Shown: positions 28,824-42,313, counted from the first letter of the stretch. The stretch is 64,000 bases of DNA from Marchantia polymorpha subsp. ruderalis (GCA_037833965.1 AP031353.1:19904501-19968500); one strand, 5' to 3'. The notes: a model not told the origin generated them from the letters alone. A program made the numbers and translations.

Positions 28824-29561
28824 ATGATGGATTCTGAAAACAAACTTCTCAATCTTGTGCAAACGGTTTTGGAGGAATTGAAAGTGCTACGCCAAGAATT
28901 CAAGGCACAAAATGTTGCCTTGGCTGCTGCAAAGAATGAAATCAGGGAGTTGAAGATTTCTCACAAAAGTTTTGAGAAGATCATGCTCCAAATCTCTGGA
29001 TCTGTTGAGGACATTCAAGACAAGGTTGGTTCTCAAGCTTCTACTGTTACTACTCCTGCTTTGCATGAAGTGGTTGAAACTCTAGAAGTGAAAATGAAGT
29101 CCTATGCTGAAGCTACCAAGTATGCTCATATCTCTTTCTGTCAAGAGCAAGAGATTGAAAAGGCTAATCAATTTGCTCGTATGAAGAATGTGAGGATTTC
29201 GGGTCTACCTGAATCTGAGAAGGAAGAGGTGAAGAGTATGGTCACCAAGTTTTTGACTGAAACACTTGATGTTCCTAATCCGGATTTGGCTCATGCTTAT
29301 CGTATTGGCAACAAAGGCACACAACCTCGTGCCATTATTGTTAAGTTTGTGGATCAAGCTCAACGTGATATGGCTTTAGCTAACAAGGCCATTCTCAAGG
29401 GACGGAGGATTTGGTTAGATCCAGATCTTACACCTCTTCAAGTTGAAGCAAGAAGGAAGGAGCTTGCAAAAGTCAAAGAAGCTCAAGATGCAGGTTTTGT
29501 AGCTTATCTACGTGATAGTCAAGCTATTATCACCAAGAGGAGAAAACAATCATCAACCTAG
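28824..29561 (+). CDS. N18 ORF1, open
   Basis: 245 aa L1-type ORF1p, same domains as N10 ORF1. Differences are few (KYAHIS for KSAHIS, KSMVTKF for KSVVTKF, RRKQSS for RRRQSS). TAG-CAA-TCC follows and ORF2 is in the same frame. Confidence 0.92.
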   Translation: MMDSENKLLNLVQTVLEELKVLRQEFKAQNVALAAAKNEIRELKISHKSFEKIMLQISGSVEDIQDKVGSQASTVTTPALHEVVETLEVKMKSYAEATKYAHISFCQEQEIEKANQFARMKNVRISGLPESEKEEVKSMVTKFLTETLDVPNPDLAHAYRIGNKGTQPRAIIVKFVDQAQRDMALANKAILKGRRIWLDPDLTPLQVEARRKELAKVKEAQDAGFVAYLRDSQAIITKRRKQSST

Positions 29562-29585
29562 CAATCCAAGAGATTGAGGGTGTTG

Positions 29586-32500
29586 ATGTGGAACATAAGA
29601 GGCCTATCTACAACTAAGTATGTGAGTGCACATCCGATTTGGAAGATGGCGGACATCCTCAACATTGTTGAGACTTGGGAGCATGAAAGTAATGTTATTG
29701 GAGAGATACAAGGTTTTACTCTGGTGGGATCTACTTGGAACCATAGAAATCGACGAGCAGGAAGAGGCTTTGGAGGCATTGCTACTTTCATCAGATCTGA
29801 ACTTCTTCCTATGATACATTTGGAAAGCCAAGATATTGGGAAACAATATCATTGGCTTCGTCTTGGATCAATTGGAGGATCTTACAGTTATTTGGCAGTT
29901 TGTTACTTTGCACCATTATCCATGCAGATCTACTCCACAAGTACTTGCAATCGAAGTCAACCATTCCATCGGCTCATAGGAGATGTTCTCAAATATCAAG
30001 ACAAAGGTGAAGTTTTTCTTGTTGGAGACTTCAATGCCCGCATAAGTTCCGCTCAATTTACACAATTTGATAGTTCCTTGTCTTCTCACTCTTTTGAAGA
30101 AAGTAGAGATAGTTTGTGGTCTAGAGTCTCTTCTGATCCTTGTACAAATGATTTGACTGAACATTTCTTGACTTTTGGAGCCACTTGTAATCTGAAAGTT
30201 CTCAATGGTGTTTCTTTCTTTCCCAACTCTCACTCCAATACATGTTTTTCCTCTACTGGTGTTAGCACTATAGATTATCTTTTGTCCTCTGCCACTAATA
30301 GTTCATTTATCTCAACGTTTGATATTCTAGAGCCTCAACCAGAATCAGATCATACACCTCTTTTATTTACTCTTTTGTTGTCAACGTCAATCCCTCTCAC
30401 TACATGTCACTTTGTTTCTACTTCCCCCAAGTTTTGTTAAGATGCTAGTAAGAAGCAACTTTATAGTGAACATTTCCAAGACCTCTTGACTTGTACTACT
30501 TGGAGCCTTGATCCACATACATCTAGTTTGCAACTAACTAAGTTGCTCCAAAACTCTGCTTCCAAGTTCTTTTTGAGACATAAGACCAGGAGAGCTAGAG
30601 GTCTTCCTTGCAATGGATGGTTTGACTTTGATTGCAAGCAAGTGAGGGCGAGATCACTTGATAAATCCTTGGATCTTCACAATCGGTTGATTATGACAAG
30701 ACTTTACAAAGACTTGGTGAAGTTCAAGAAACGAGCATTTTTGAGGCAGAAGCAAGAGTGCTTGACAAAAGAGCTCTTGGAGAATCCCAAATCCTTTTGG
30801 AGGCGGTTGGCAGTACGATCTTCTAAACCTACTCTTCATGCCAAGTCTTTGATTTCTTTTGCTGAAAAGCTTTATTTCTTTCCCAATGTTGCATCTATGC
30901 CACATTGTGAAGGAAATCCAGGCTTATTTTCAGAAGTTGAAGTGATGACTCAACTCAGACAATTGGCAAATGGTAAATGTGAGGATTTGGATGGGCTTTC
31001 CATTGAACTTCTCAAGTGGGGAGGAGATGCTATTGGGCCTATACTCACAAAAGTGTTAGAGGATGCTGCTATTCATGGCTTTCCTTCATCTTGGTCTCTA
31101 CGGAAGATTGTTCCTATTCACAAATCTGGGAGCAAGGCCTTGGTGACAAACTATCGCACTATCATGGTGGGTAGTATTTTTGCCAAGTTATTTGGCAAAT
31201 TGGTGGAGTCAAAGTTGAGCACATGGGCTGAATCTTGTCAGAAAAGAGCACAGTTCCAAGCTGGTTTTCGTCCTACATTCAACACTATAGACCATATCTT
31301 GGTTTTACGTGTTCTATGGGAGAAATCCAAGGGTAATGGAAAAGCTTTGTTTTGTGCCTTCATTGATTTCAAGAAAGCTTTTGACACAGTACCTCGTGAG
31401 CTTTTATGGCAAAGATTGCAAACCATTGGAGTACCATCAGATCTCTTGGCAGCGGTGGCTACATTATACCACTCAGTTCGGGCCAAGATCAACACTTCTC
31501 AGACCGAAGAGATTATCAGCACCATTGGAGTCATTCAAGGTTGTCCTCTCTCTCCCACTCTCTTTGGAGTTTTCATAGATGATATAGAAAGGTGGTTGGA
31601 GGATTGTGATAGCGAAGGTGTTAAACTTGGAGGCTTTGTCATCAAAGCTCTTTTGTATGCAGATGATGTCATATTACTAGCACGTGATGCCACTAGTTTA
31701 CAGAAACACCTCGACACTTTGGCTAGCTTTTGTACTCAAAATCAGATGGAAGTCAATTTGGAGAAGTCCAAAGTCATTCTTGTGGGCACTAGATCCAAGC
31801 TCTCTTTCTGTTACAAAGGATTAGAGTTGGAACAAGTGAAAAGTTACAAATATTTGGGCATTGATTTCTCATCTGATTATAGTTGGGCACTTTGTGTGCA
31901 AAAGAGGGTAGAATCTGGTTTCAAAGCTCTATATTCATTGCTAAATAGATGTAGAGGAGCTCATCTAGTGTCTTGGAGTCTTAGGAAATTCTTATTTAGG
32001 AGCTTAGTGGTTCCCGTTATCTTATATGGAACACAAGTGTGGGGTCCTGGTTGTAAGAAGACAGGTTGGCAGCGTTTGGAGAGGGTGCAAAAGATCTTTT
32101 TACAAGAAGAATTGGGTGTGAGGACCCAAACTTCTTATGCAATTCTTCTTGCGGAAACAGGTTGTCTACCTCTTGAGGCTGAAGCTCTCTTTTTGACTAT
32201 CACTTACGTCAAAAGAGTGAGATCTCTTGATGCTTCTCGACTTCCTCTTGAAGCTTTGCGTGCCACACGTCCCAAGGGTTGGTTTGCAGATGTGGTGACT
32301 TGGTCTTTGAGGTGGAATGTGACGGAACTCGATTGGAATTTGCAACCTATTGCCCTACGCGAGCGTATTAAGGAGGAATTTCTCTGCATTATGTGGAGCA
32401 GACGAGGCATCAAGATGCAGTTTTATCAATTTCATGTGAATACTATGCTTGTTTATTGTGAGCAAGGATACTTACTTGCAGAGATATCTACTTCTTTACG

Positions 32501-32786
32501 TCATATTATTGCTAGACATAGAACTGGATCCCATAGTCTTGGGATTGAAGAAGGGCGTTGGTTGAACATTGATAGGAGTGAACGTATTTGTAGGCTATGT
32601 GATGGAAGAAAAGTTGAGGATGAAGAGCATGTATTTCTTACTTGTTCTAGGTATGTAGAGATTCGAGTGGCGCATAAAGTTGATGTCGAGAATTTCTTTT
32701 CTCTGCTTCAACTCGAGCCTTATGATTTAGGTTGTTACATTAGAGATATTATTAGTTACCGTTCTAGTGCTTTGGGCACTAGCTAG
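29586..32786 (+). pseudogene. N18 ORF2, full length with one nonsense codon
   Basis: All motifs are present in a single frame, but TTA is changed to TAA at 30438-30440 (FCLDASK in sisters), between the endonuclease and RT domains. The part after the stop stays open to the family end, so the lesion is recent. A truncated 285-residue endonuclease-only product is conceivable. Confidence 0.93.
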
Positions 32787-32899
32787 GGGGTTCTTTTGGT
32801 TCTCTCCTAGTTTGGAGTTGGATTGTTTGTATTGTGTTTTTTAGCCTTTTGACCCTTTGGGTCCCACGGGCTTGATCTATTTACCATTTACCATTTACC

Positions 32900-33104
32900 A
32901 TTAAGGAGGAATTTCTCAGCATTATGTGGAGCAAACGAGGCACCAAGATGCAGTTTTATCAATTTCATGTGAATCCTATGCTTGTTTATTGTGAGCAAGG
33001 ATACTTACTTGCAGAGATATCTACTTCTTTACGTCATATTATTGCTAGACATAGAACTGGATCTCATAGTCTTGGGATTGAAGAAGGGCGTTGGTTGAAC
33101 ATTG
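32900..33104 (+). pseudogene. N17 ORF2 fragment, part 2
   Basis: Continues N17 (KEEFLSIMWSKRGTKMQF to GRWLNI) between N18 and N19. Open frame; CATTG is duplicated at 33100-33104 and 46860-46864. Confidence 0.88.
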
Positions 33105-33224
33105 GTAAATGGTAAATGGTAAATGGTAATAGATCAAGCCCGGGGGACCCAAAGGGTCAAAAGGCTGAAAGACACAATACAAGCGACAGCCACAAACAAG
33201 GGAAAAGACCCCAAAGGCCAAACC

Positions 33225-34058
33225 CTAGCTAGTGCCAAGAGCACTAGAACGATAACTAATAATGTCCCTAATATAACAACCTAAATCAAAAGGAACTAAC
33301 TGTAACAAAGAATAAAAATTCTCTACATCTATATTATGGGTCACTCTAATCTCTGCATATCTAGTACAAGTAAGAAATACATGCTCTTCATCCTCAACTT
33401 CTCTTCCATCACATAGCCTACAAATACGTTGACTCCTATCAATATTAAGCCAACGTCCTTCCTCAATTCCTAGCCTATGAGATCCAGTTCTATGCCTAGC
33501 AATAATATGACGTAAGGACGTAGAGATTCCTGCAAGTAGGTAATCCTGTTCACAATAAACAAGCATAGGATTCACATGAAGTTGATAAAACTGCATCTTG
33601 GTGCCGCGCTTGCTCCAAATAATGTTCAGAAACTCCTCCTTTAGACGTTCACGTAGTGCTATAGGTTGTAGGTCCCAATCGCGTTCTGTCACATTCCACC
33701 TCAAAGACCAAGTTATCACATCCGCTAACCATCCTTTGGCACGTGTGGCACTCAAAGCCTGAGGAGGAAGGCGAGAAGCATCAAGAGATCTCACCCTTGT
33801 GATGTAAGTGATGGTCAAGTATAGAGCTTCAGCCTCTAGAGGTAAACAACCTGTTTCCGCAAGAAGAATAGCATATGAGGTTTGGTTTCTCACACCCAAT
33901 TCTTCTTGTAGAAATATCTTCTGCACCCTCTCCACACGCTCCCATCCTGTCTTCTTACAACCAGGACCCCACACTTGGGTTCCATACAATACTACCGGCA
34001 ACACTAAGCTTCTGAAAAAAAATTTCCTAAGACTCCAAGACACAAGATGAGCCCTTCT
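33225..34058 (-). pseudogene. N19 ORF2, C-terminal part (family B)
   Basis: Minus-strand RT connection to zinc knuckle (CRLCDGREVEDEEHVFLTC) and the B-type end LQLVPFDLGCYIRDII. Open to the family stop. The upstream part continues at 38994 beyond N20. Confidence 0.92.
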
Positions 34059-34916
34059 TTGAGTTTATGGATTTGAGCATGAATCTTGCGGGGGCCATAT
34101 CTTCTTGCTGGAGTTTCAACAGGAGCTGAGATTTGGTGGGCTTGTTCACAACGAACGGACGCACATACCTGCAAATTTTCAGCCCCAACGGAGCTGCTGT
34201 CAAGAAGTTGTCATTTCGAAACTTTGAGTTTAGGGATTTGAGCATGAATTTTGCGGGGGCCATATCTTCTTGCTGGAGTGTCAACAGGAGCTGAGATTTG
34301 GTGGACTTGTTCACAACGGCCGGGCGCACATACCTGCAAATTTTCAGCCCCAACAGAGCTGCTATCAAGAAGTTGTCATTTCGAAACTTTGAGTTTATGG
34401 ATTTGAGCATGAATCTTGCGGGGGCCATATCTTCTTGCTGGAGTTTCAACAGGAGCTGAGATTTGGTGGGCTTGTTCACAACGGACTGACGCACATACCT
34501 GCAAATTTTCAGCCCCAACGGAGCTGCTGTCAAGAAGTTGTCATTTCGAAACTTTGAGTTTAGGATTTGAACATGAATTTTGCGGGGGCCATATCTTCTT
34601 GCTGGAGTGTCAACAGGAGCTGAGATTTGGTGGGCTTGTTCACAACGGCCGGGCGCACATACCTGCAAATTTACAGCCCCAACAGATCTGCTATCAAGAA
34701 GTTGTCATTTCGAAACTTTGAGTTTATGGATTTGAGCATGAATCTTGCGGGGGCCATATCTTCTTGCTTGAGTTTCAACAGGAGCTGAGATTTGGTGGGC
34801 TTGTTCACAACGGACGGACGCACATACCTGCAAATTTTCAGCCCCAACGGAGCTGCTGTCAAGAAGTTGTCATTTCAAAACTTTGAGCTTGTGTTACATC
34901 TTGCAAAGTTGGGTTC
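34059..34916 (+). repeat. N20 5'UTR: ~5 family A monomers
   Basis: 165-bp units with the usual landmarks. Two unit subtypes alternate: one has GGAGTTTCAACAGG with GAGTTTATGG, the other GGAGTGTCAACAGG with GAGTTTAGGG. This hints at duplication of unit pairs. One unit lacks a base in GAGTTTAGGATTTG. Confidence 0.88.
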
Positions 34917-35654
34917 ATGATGGATTCTGAAAACAAACTTCTCAATCTTGTGCAATCGGTTTTGGAGGAATTGAAAGTGCTACGCCAAGAATTCAAGGCA
35001 CAAAATGTTGCCTTGGCTGCTGCAAAGAATGAAATCAGGGAGTTGAAGATTTCTCACAAAAGTTTTGAGAAGATCATGCTCCAAATCTCTGGATCTGTTG
35101 AGGACATTCAAGACAAGGTTGGTTCTCAAGCTTCTACTGTTACTACTCCTGCTTTGCATGAAGTGGTTGAAACTCTAGAGGTGAAAATGAAGTCCTATGC
35201 TGAAGCTACCAAGTCTGCTCATATCTCTTTCTGTCAAGAGCAAGAGATTGAAAAGGCTAATCAATTTGCTCGTATGAAGAATGTGAGGATTTCGAGTCTA
35301 CCTGAATCTGAGAAGGAAGAGGTGAAGAGTGTGGTCACCAAGTTTTTGACTGAAACACTTGATGTTCCTAATCCGGATTTGGCTCATGCTTATCGTATTG
35401 GCAACAAAGGCACACAACCTCGTGCCATTATTGTTAAGTTTGTGGATCAAGCTCAACGTGATATGGCTTTAGCTAACAAGGCCATTCTCAAGGGACGGAG
35501 GATTTGGTTAGATCCAGATCTTACACCTCTTCAAGTTGAAGCAAGGAGGAAGGAGCTTGCAAAAGTCAAAGAAGCTCAAGATGCAGGTTTTGTAGCTTAT
35601 CTACGTGATAGTCAAGCTATTATCACCAAGAGAAGGAGACAATCATCAACCTAG
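34917..35654 (+). CDS. N20 ORF1, open
   Basis: 245 aa family A ORF1p. Changes from N10: LVQSVL near the start (also in N24) and SSLPE for SGLPE at the RRM-like first strand. Ends TAG-CAA-TCC. Confidence 0.92.
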   Translation: MMDSENKLLNLVQSVLEELKVLRQEFKAQNVALAAAKNEIRELKISHKSFEKIMLQISGSVEDIQDKVGSQASTVTTPALHEVVETLEVKMKSYAEATKSAHISFCQEQEIEKANQFARMKNVRISSLPESEKEEVKSVVTKFLTETLDVPNPDLAHAYRIGNKGTQPRAIIVKFVDQAQRDMALANKAILKGRRIWLDPDLTPLQVEARRKELAKVKEAQDAGFVAYLRDSQAIITKRRRQSST

Positions 35655-35678
35655 CAATCCAAGAGATTGAGGGTGTTG

Positions 35679-38600
35679 ATGTGGAACATAAGAGGCCTAT
35701 CTACGACTAAGTGTGTGAGTGCACATCCGATTTGGAAGATGGCGGACATCCTCAACATTGTTGAGACTTGGGAGCATGAAAGTAATGTTATTGGAGAGAT
35801 ACAAGGTTTTACTCTGGTGGGATCTACTTGAAACCATAGAAATCGACGAGCAGGAAGAGGCTTTGGAGGCATTGCTACTTTCATCAGATCTGAACTTCTT
35901 CCTATGATACATTTGGAAAGCCAAGATATTGGGAAACAATATCATTGGCTTCGTCTTGGATCGATTGGAGGATCTTACAGTTATTTGGCAGTTTGTTACT
36001 TTGCACCATTATCCATGCAGATCTACTCCACAAGCACTTGCAATCGAAGTCAACCATTCCATCGGCTCATAGGAGATGTTCTCAAATATCAAGACAAAGG
36101 TGAAGTTTTTCTTGTTGGAGACTTCAATGCCCGCATACGTTCCGCTCAATTTACACAATTTGATAGTTCCTTGTCTTCCCACTCTTTTGAAGAAAGTAGA
36201 GATAGTTTGTGGTCTAGAGTCTCTTGTGATCCTTGTACAAATGATTTGACTGAGCATTTCTTGACTTTTGGAGCCACTTGTAATCTGAAAGTTCTTAATG
36301 GTGTTTCTTTCTTTCCCAACTCTCACTCCAATACATGTTTTTCCTCTACTGGTGTTAGCACTATAGATTATCTTTTGTCCTCTGCCACTAATAGTTCATT
36401 TATCTCAGCGTTTGATATTCTAGAGCCTCAACCAGAATCAGATCATACACCTCTTTTATTCACTCTTTTGTTGTCAACGTCAATCCCTCTCCCTACATGT
36501 CACTATGTTTCTACTTCCCCCAAGTTTTGTTTAGATGCTAGTAAGAAGCAACTTTATAGTGAACATTTCCAAGACCTCTTGACTTGTACTACTTGGAGCC
36601 TTGATCCACATACATCTAGTTTGCAACTAACTGAGTTGCTCCAAAACTCTGCTTCTAAGTTCTTTTTGAGACATAAGACCAGGAGAGCTAGAGGTCTTCC
36701 TTGCAATGGATGGTTTGACTTTGATTGCAAGCAAGCAAGGGCGAGATCACTTGATAAATCCTTGGATCTTCACAATCAGTTGATTATGACAAGACTTTAC
36801 AAAGACTTGGTGAAGTCCAAGAAACGAGCATTTTTGAGGCAGAAGCAAGAGTGCTTGACAAAGGAGCTCTTGGAGAATCCCAAATCCTTTTGGAGGCGGT
36901 TGGCAGTACGAACTTCTAAACCTACTCTTGATCCCAAGTCTTTGATTTCTTTTGCTGAAAAGCTTTATTTCTTTCCCAATGTTGCATCTATGCCACATTG
37001 TGAAGGAAATCCAGGCTTATTTTCAGAAGTTGAAGTGATGACTCAACTAAGACAATTGGCAAATGGTAAATGTGAGGATTTGGATGGGCTTTCCATTGAA
37101 CTTCTCAAGTGGGGAGGAGATGTTATTGGACCTATACTCACGAAAGTGTTAGAGGATGCTGCTATTCATGGCTTTCCTTCATCTTGGTCTCTACGGAAGA
37201 TTGTTTCTGTTCACAAATCTGGGAGCAAGGCCTTGGTGACAAACTATCGCACTATCATGGTGGGTAGTATTTTTGCCAAGTTATTTGGCAAATTGGTGGA
37301 GTCAAAGTTGAGCACATGGGCTGAATCTTGTCAGAAGAGAGCGCGGTTCCAAGCTGGTTTTCGTCCTACATTCAACACTATAGACCATATCTTGGTTTTA
37401 CGTGTTCTATGGGAGAAATCCAAGGGTAATGGAAAAGCTTTGTTTTGTGCCTTCATTGATTTCAAGAAAGCTTTTGACACAGTACCTCGTGAGCTTTTAT
37501 GGCAAAGATTGCAAACCATTGGAGTACCATCAGATCTCTTGGCAGCGGTGGCTGCATTATACCACTCAGTTCGGGCCAAGATCAACACTTCTCAAACCGA
37601 AGAGATTATCAGCACCATTGGAGTCATTCAAGGTTGTCCTCTCTCTCCCACTCTCTTTGGAGTTTTCATAGATGATATAGAAAGGTGGTTGGAGGATTGT
37701 GATAGCGAAGGTGTTAAACTTGGAGGCTTTGTCATCAAAGCTCTTTTGTATGCAGATGATGTCATATTACTAGCACGTGATGCCACTAGTTTACAGAAAC
37801 ACCTCGACACTTTGGCTAGCTTTTGTACTCAAAATCAGATGGAAGTCAATTTGGAGAAGTCCAAAGTCATTCTTGTGGGCACTAGATCCAAGCTCTCTTT
37901 CTGTTACAAAGGATTAGAGTTGGAACAAGTGAAAAGTTACAAATATTTGGGCATTGATTTCTCATCTGATTATAGTTGGGCACTTTGTGTGCAAAAGAGG
38001 GTAGAAGCTGGTTTCAAAGCTCTATATTCATTGCTAAATAGATGTAGAGGAGCTCATCTAGTGTCTTGGAGTCTTAGGAAATTCTTATTCAGGAGCTTAG
38101 TGTTTCCCGTTATCTTATATGGAACACAAGTGTGGGGTCCTGGTTGTAAGAAGACAGGTTGGCAGCGTTTGGAGAGGGTGCAAAAGATCTTCTTACAAGA
38201 AGAATTGGGTGTGAGGACCCAAACTTCTTATGCCATTCTTCTTGCGGAAACAGGTTGTCTACCTCTTGAGGCTGAAGCTCTCTTTTTGACTATCACTTAC
38301 GTCAAAAGAGTGAGATCTCTTGATGCTTCTCGACTTCCTCTTGAAGCTATGCATGCCACACGTCCCAAGGGTTGGTTTGCAGATGTGGTGACTTGGTCTT
38401 TGAGGTGGAATGTGACGGAACTTGATTGGAATTTGCAACCTATTGCCCTACGCGAGCGTATTAGGGAGGAATTTCTAAGCATTATGTGGAGCAGACGAGG
38501 CACCAAGATGCAGTTTTATGAACTTCATGTGAATCCTATGCTTGTTTATTGTGAGCAAGGATACTTACTTGCAGGGATATCTACTTCTTTACGTCATATT

Positions 38601-38879
38601 ATTGCTAGACATAGAACTGGATCCCATAGTCTTGGGATTGAAGAAGGGCGTTGGTTGAACATTGATAGGAGTGAACGTATTTGTAGGCTATGTGATGGAA
38701 GAAAAGTTGAGGATGAAGAGCATGTATTTCTTACTTGTTCTAGGTATGTAGAGATTCGAGGGGCGCATAAAGTTGATGTCGAGAATTTCTTTTCTCTGCT
38801 TCAACTCGAGCCTTATGATTTAGGTTGTTACATTAGAGATATTATTAGTTACCGTTCTAGTGCTTTGGGCACTAGCTAG
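35679..38879 (+). pseudogene. N20 ORF2, full length with one nonsense codon
   Basis: Frame runs from MWNIRGL to the stop, but TGG is TGA at 35829-35831 (GSTWNH in sisters), early in the endonuclease. The rest, from MIHLESQD at 35904, is open for 991 codons with all RT motifs. Also has KIVSVHKSG for KIVPIHKSG. Confidence 0.93.
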
Positions 38880-38993
38880 GGGGTTCTTTTGGTTCTCTCC
38901 TAGTTTGGAGTTGAATTGTTTGTATTGTGTTTTTTAGCCTTTTGACCCTTTGGGTCCCACGGGCTTGATCTATTTACCATTTACCATTTACCA

Positions 38994-40079
38994 TTCTACA
39001 CCGATTTAGCAATGAATATAGAGCTTTGTAACCACCTTCTACTCTCTTTTGCACACAAAGTGCCCAACTATAATCATTAGAAAAATCAATGCCTAGATAT
39101 TTATAACTCTTCACCTCTTCTAATTGTAGATCCTGGTAATAGAAGGAAAACTTGGATCTAGTGCCCACTATCATGACTTTGGACTTCTCTATATTTACCT
39201 CCATCTGATTCTGGGTACAAAAGCTAGCCAAAGTGTATAGGTGTTTCTGTAAACTAATTGCATCACGTGCTAGTAATATGATATCATCTGCATACAAGAG
39301 AGCTTTGATAACAAAGTTTCCAAGCTTGACACCTTCACTATCACATGCCTCCAACCACTCTTCGATATCATCTATAAAACTCCAAATAGAGTAGGAGAGA
39401 GAGGACAACCTTGAATCACTCCAATGGTACTCAAAACCTCTTCGGTTTGAGAAGTGTTGATCTTGGCTCGAACAGATTGGTAAAGCGTGGCTACAGCTGC
39501 TAGAAGATCTGATGGTACTCCAATGACTTGCAGCCTTTCTCATAATAGCTCACGAGGTACGGTGTCAAAAGCTTTCTTAAAATCAATGAAGGCGCAAAAC
39601 AAAGCTTTGCCATTGCCCTTCGACTTCTCCCATAAAACACGCAAAGCCAAGATATGGTCAATGGTGTTGTATGTGGGGCGAAAGCCTGCTTGAAACCGCG
39701 CTCTCTTTCGGTGAGATTCAGTCCATGTGCTCAACTTTGACTCCACCAATTTGCCAAACAACTTGGCAAAAACACTACCCACCATGATAGTGCGATAGTT
39801 TGTCACCAAGTCCTTCCTTCCTGACTTGTGAATAGGCACAATCTTCCGTAATGACCAAGCTGAAGGAAAACCATACATAGCTGCATTCTCTAACGCTTTG
39901 GTGAGTCTCGGTCCAATAAGATCTCCTCCCCACTTCAAAAGTTCAATAGAGAGACCATCCAAATCCTCCGATTTACCATTTGCTAATTTTCTAACTTGAG
40001 TCATCACCTCTGATTCAGAAAATAAGCCTGATGTTCCTTCACAACAAGGCATTGATGCAGCGTTGGGAAAGAAATAAAG
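38994..40079 (-). pseudogene. N19 ORF2, RT part
   Basis: Minus-strand family B RT from FFPNAASMPC through motif A to the thumb. Two lesions relative to N26: TGG to TGA at 39540-39542, and one base lost from a run of T (39374-39380) just after motif B, shifting frame. YADD is present downstream of the shift. TAAAG joins it to the next piece beyond N21. Confidence 0.92.
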
Positions 40080-41024
40080 AGCTCATCTAGTATCTTGGAG
40101 TCTTAGGAAATTTTTATTTAGGAGTTTAGTGTTGCCGGTGGTTCTATATGGGACACAAGTGTGGGGTCCTGGCAGTAAAAAGACAAGTTGGGAGCGTGTG
40201 GAGAGGGTGCAAAAGATCTTCTTACAAGAAGAGTTAGGTGTAAGGAACCAAACTCCTTATGCTATTCTTCTTGCGGAAACCGGTTGTCTACCTCTTGAGG
40301 CTGAAGCTCTCTACTTGACCATCACTTATATTAGAAGGGTGAGATCTCTTGATGCTTCTCGACTTCCTCTTCATGCTTTGCATGCCACACGTTCCAAGGG
40401 ATGGTTTGCAGATGTGATGACTTGGTCTTTGAGGTGGAATGTGACGGAATTGGATTGGGATCTGCAACCTATGGCCCTTCGCGAGCGTATTAAGGAGGAG
40501 TTTCTCAACATCATTTGGAGGAGAGGAGGCACTAAAATGCAGTTTTATCAACTTCATGTGAATCCTATGCTTATTTATTGTGAGCAAGGGTACCTTGTTG
40601 CAGAGATTGCTACATCCTTACGTCATATTATTGCTAGGCATAGAACAGGATCTCATAGGCTTGGAATTGAGGAAGGACGTTGGTTGAATATTGATAGGAG
40701 TGAACGGATTTGTAGGCTATGTGATGGGAGAAATGTTGAGGATGAAGAGCATGTGTTTATTACTTGTACTAGATATATAGAGATTCGAGTGGCGCATAAA
40801 GTTGATGTGGAGAATTTCTTTTCTCTGCTTCAACTCGAGCCTTTTGATTTAGGTTGTTACATTAGAGATATTATTAGTTACCGTTCTAGTGCTTTGGGCA
40901 CTAGCTAGGGGGTTCTTTTGGTTCTCTCCTAGTTTGGAGTTGGATTGTTTGTATTGTGTTTTTTAGCCTTTTGACCCTTTGGGTCCCACGGGCTTGATCT
41001 ATTTACCATTTACCATTTACCATT
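40080..41024 (+). mobile_element. N21: 5'-truncated family C LINE in N19
   Basis: TSD TAAAG (40075-40079, 41025-41029). Starts in the RT thumb (AHLVSWSLRKF), with an open ORF2 end to 40908, then 3'UTR, hairpin and three heptamers. The A-like 3' segment here has small differences (GATGTGGAG, CCTTTTGAT). Confidence 0.93.
40082..40908 (+). pseudogene. N21 ORF2 fragment
   Basis: C-terminal third of family C ORF2: VLYGTQVWGPGSKKTSWER, the connection domain, knuckle CRLCDGRNVED...H...C and the end SSALGTS. No RT catalytic box or endonuclease. Confidence 0.9.
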
Positions 41025-42313
41025 TAAAGCTTTTCAGCAAAGTCAATCAAACTCTTGGGATCAAGAGTAGGTTTTGAAGACCTTACAGCTAACCGTCTCC
41101 AAAAGGATTTGGGATTCTCCATCAACTCCTTTGTCAAGGATTCCTGCTTCGTCCTCAAAAAAGCTCTTTTTTTAGACTTCACCAAGTCTTTGTAAAGCCT
41201 TGTCAAGGTAAGCCGACTTTGGAAATCCAAAGACTTGTCAACTGATCTCATCCTCGCTTGCTTACAATCCAAGTCAAACCATCCATTGCAAGGAAGCCCC
41301 CTAGCTCTTCGATCCTTGTGCCGCAAAAAGAATTTAGAAGCAGTGTCTTTGAGCAACTCTATTAATTGCCCACTCGCTGTATGTGGATCAAGGCTCCATG
41401 AAGTGTGAGTCAAAAGGTTTTGAAAATGTAACATGTACAACTCTTTCTTACTAGGATCTAAACGAAACTTGGGAGAAGCTAAAACAGAATGGCATGGAGA
41501 GAGAGGGATTGTTTTTTATAACAAGAGAGTAAATAAGAGAGGTGCATGATCTGACTCTGGCTGAGGTTCTAGAATATCAAATTTCGAAATGAAAGAGCTA
41601 TGAGTGGCTGAAGATAGAAGATAATCAATGGTGCTAACACCTGTAGGAGAAAAGCACGTATTGGAAAGGGAGTTGGGAAAGAGAGAGATACCGTTGAGAA
41701 CTTTCAAATTACATGTGGCTCCAAAGGTTAGAAAGTGTTCTGTCAAAGGATTTGTACAAATATCTGAAGACTTTCTACACCACATACTATCTTCAAGTTC
41801 TTCAAAGGAGGGAGAACTCAAGAGATCACCAACTTGGGTAAATTGTGCACAACCTATTCGAGCATTGAAATCTCCAACCAGAAAAACTTCACCTTTGCTC
41901 TGATAATTGAGAACATCTCCTATAAGTCGATGGAATGGTTGACTCCGATTGCAAGTGCGTGTGGAGTAGATAGGCATGGACAATGGTGCAAAGTAACAAA
42001 CAGCCAAATAACTATAAGATCCTCCAACCAAACCAAGACGAAGCCAATGATATTGACCTCCAATATCCTGACCTTCTAAATGTATCAAAGGTAGAAACTG
42101 AGATCTGATGAAAGTAGCAATACCGCCATAGCCTCTTCCAGCTCGTTGACTTCTCTGATTCCAAGTGGATCCCACCAAAGTTAACCCTGGTATCTCTCCA
42201 ATAGTGTTGCTCTCATGTTCCCACGTCTCCACAATGTTGATGATGTCCGCCATCTTCCAAATCGGATTGGCACTCACATACTTGGTTGTAGAAAGACCTC
42301 TAATATTCCACAT
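41025..42313 (-). pseudogene. N19 ORF2, N-terminal part
   Basis: Minus strand from MWNIRGLS at 42313: complete family B endonuclease (VETW, GDFNAR, STIDYLL, SDHAPLL), then a TAA at 41516-41518 (TCA in N26: LLLSKTIP), then the linker to FAEKL where N21 intervenes. The endonuclease domain alone is uninterrupted. Confidence 0.92.

Larger units (their letters stand above)
28191..32899 (+). mobile_element. N18: full-length family A LINE
   Basis: Full length with TSD ATTAA: ~3.8 monomers, open ORF1, ORF2 with one stop, intact hairpin and three tail heptamers. Its monomers carry TGCGAATTTTCAG in place of TGCAAATTTTCAG, a sub-variant distinguishing it from N10. Confidence 0.95.
34059..38993 (+). mobile_element. 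N20: full-length family A LINE inserted in N19
   Basis: TSD TTCT (34055-34058, 38994-38997). About five monomers, open ORF1, ORF2 with one nonsense change, 3'UTR, hairpin and three tail heptamers. It is at the sixth nesting level, so it is among the youngest events recorded here. Confidence 0.95.
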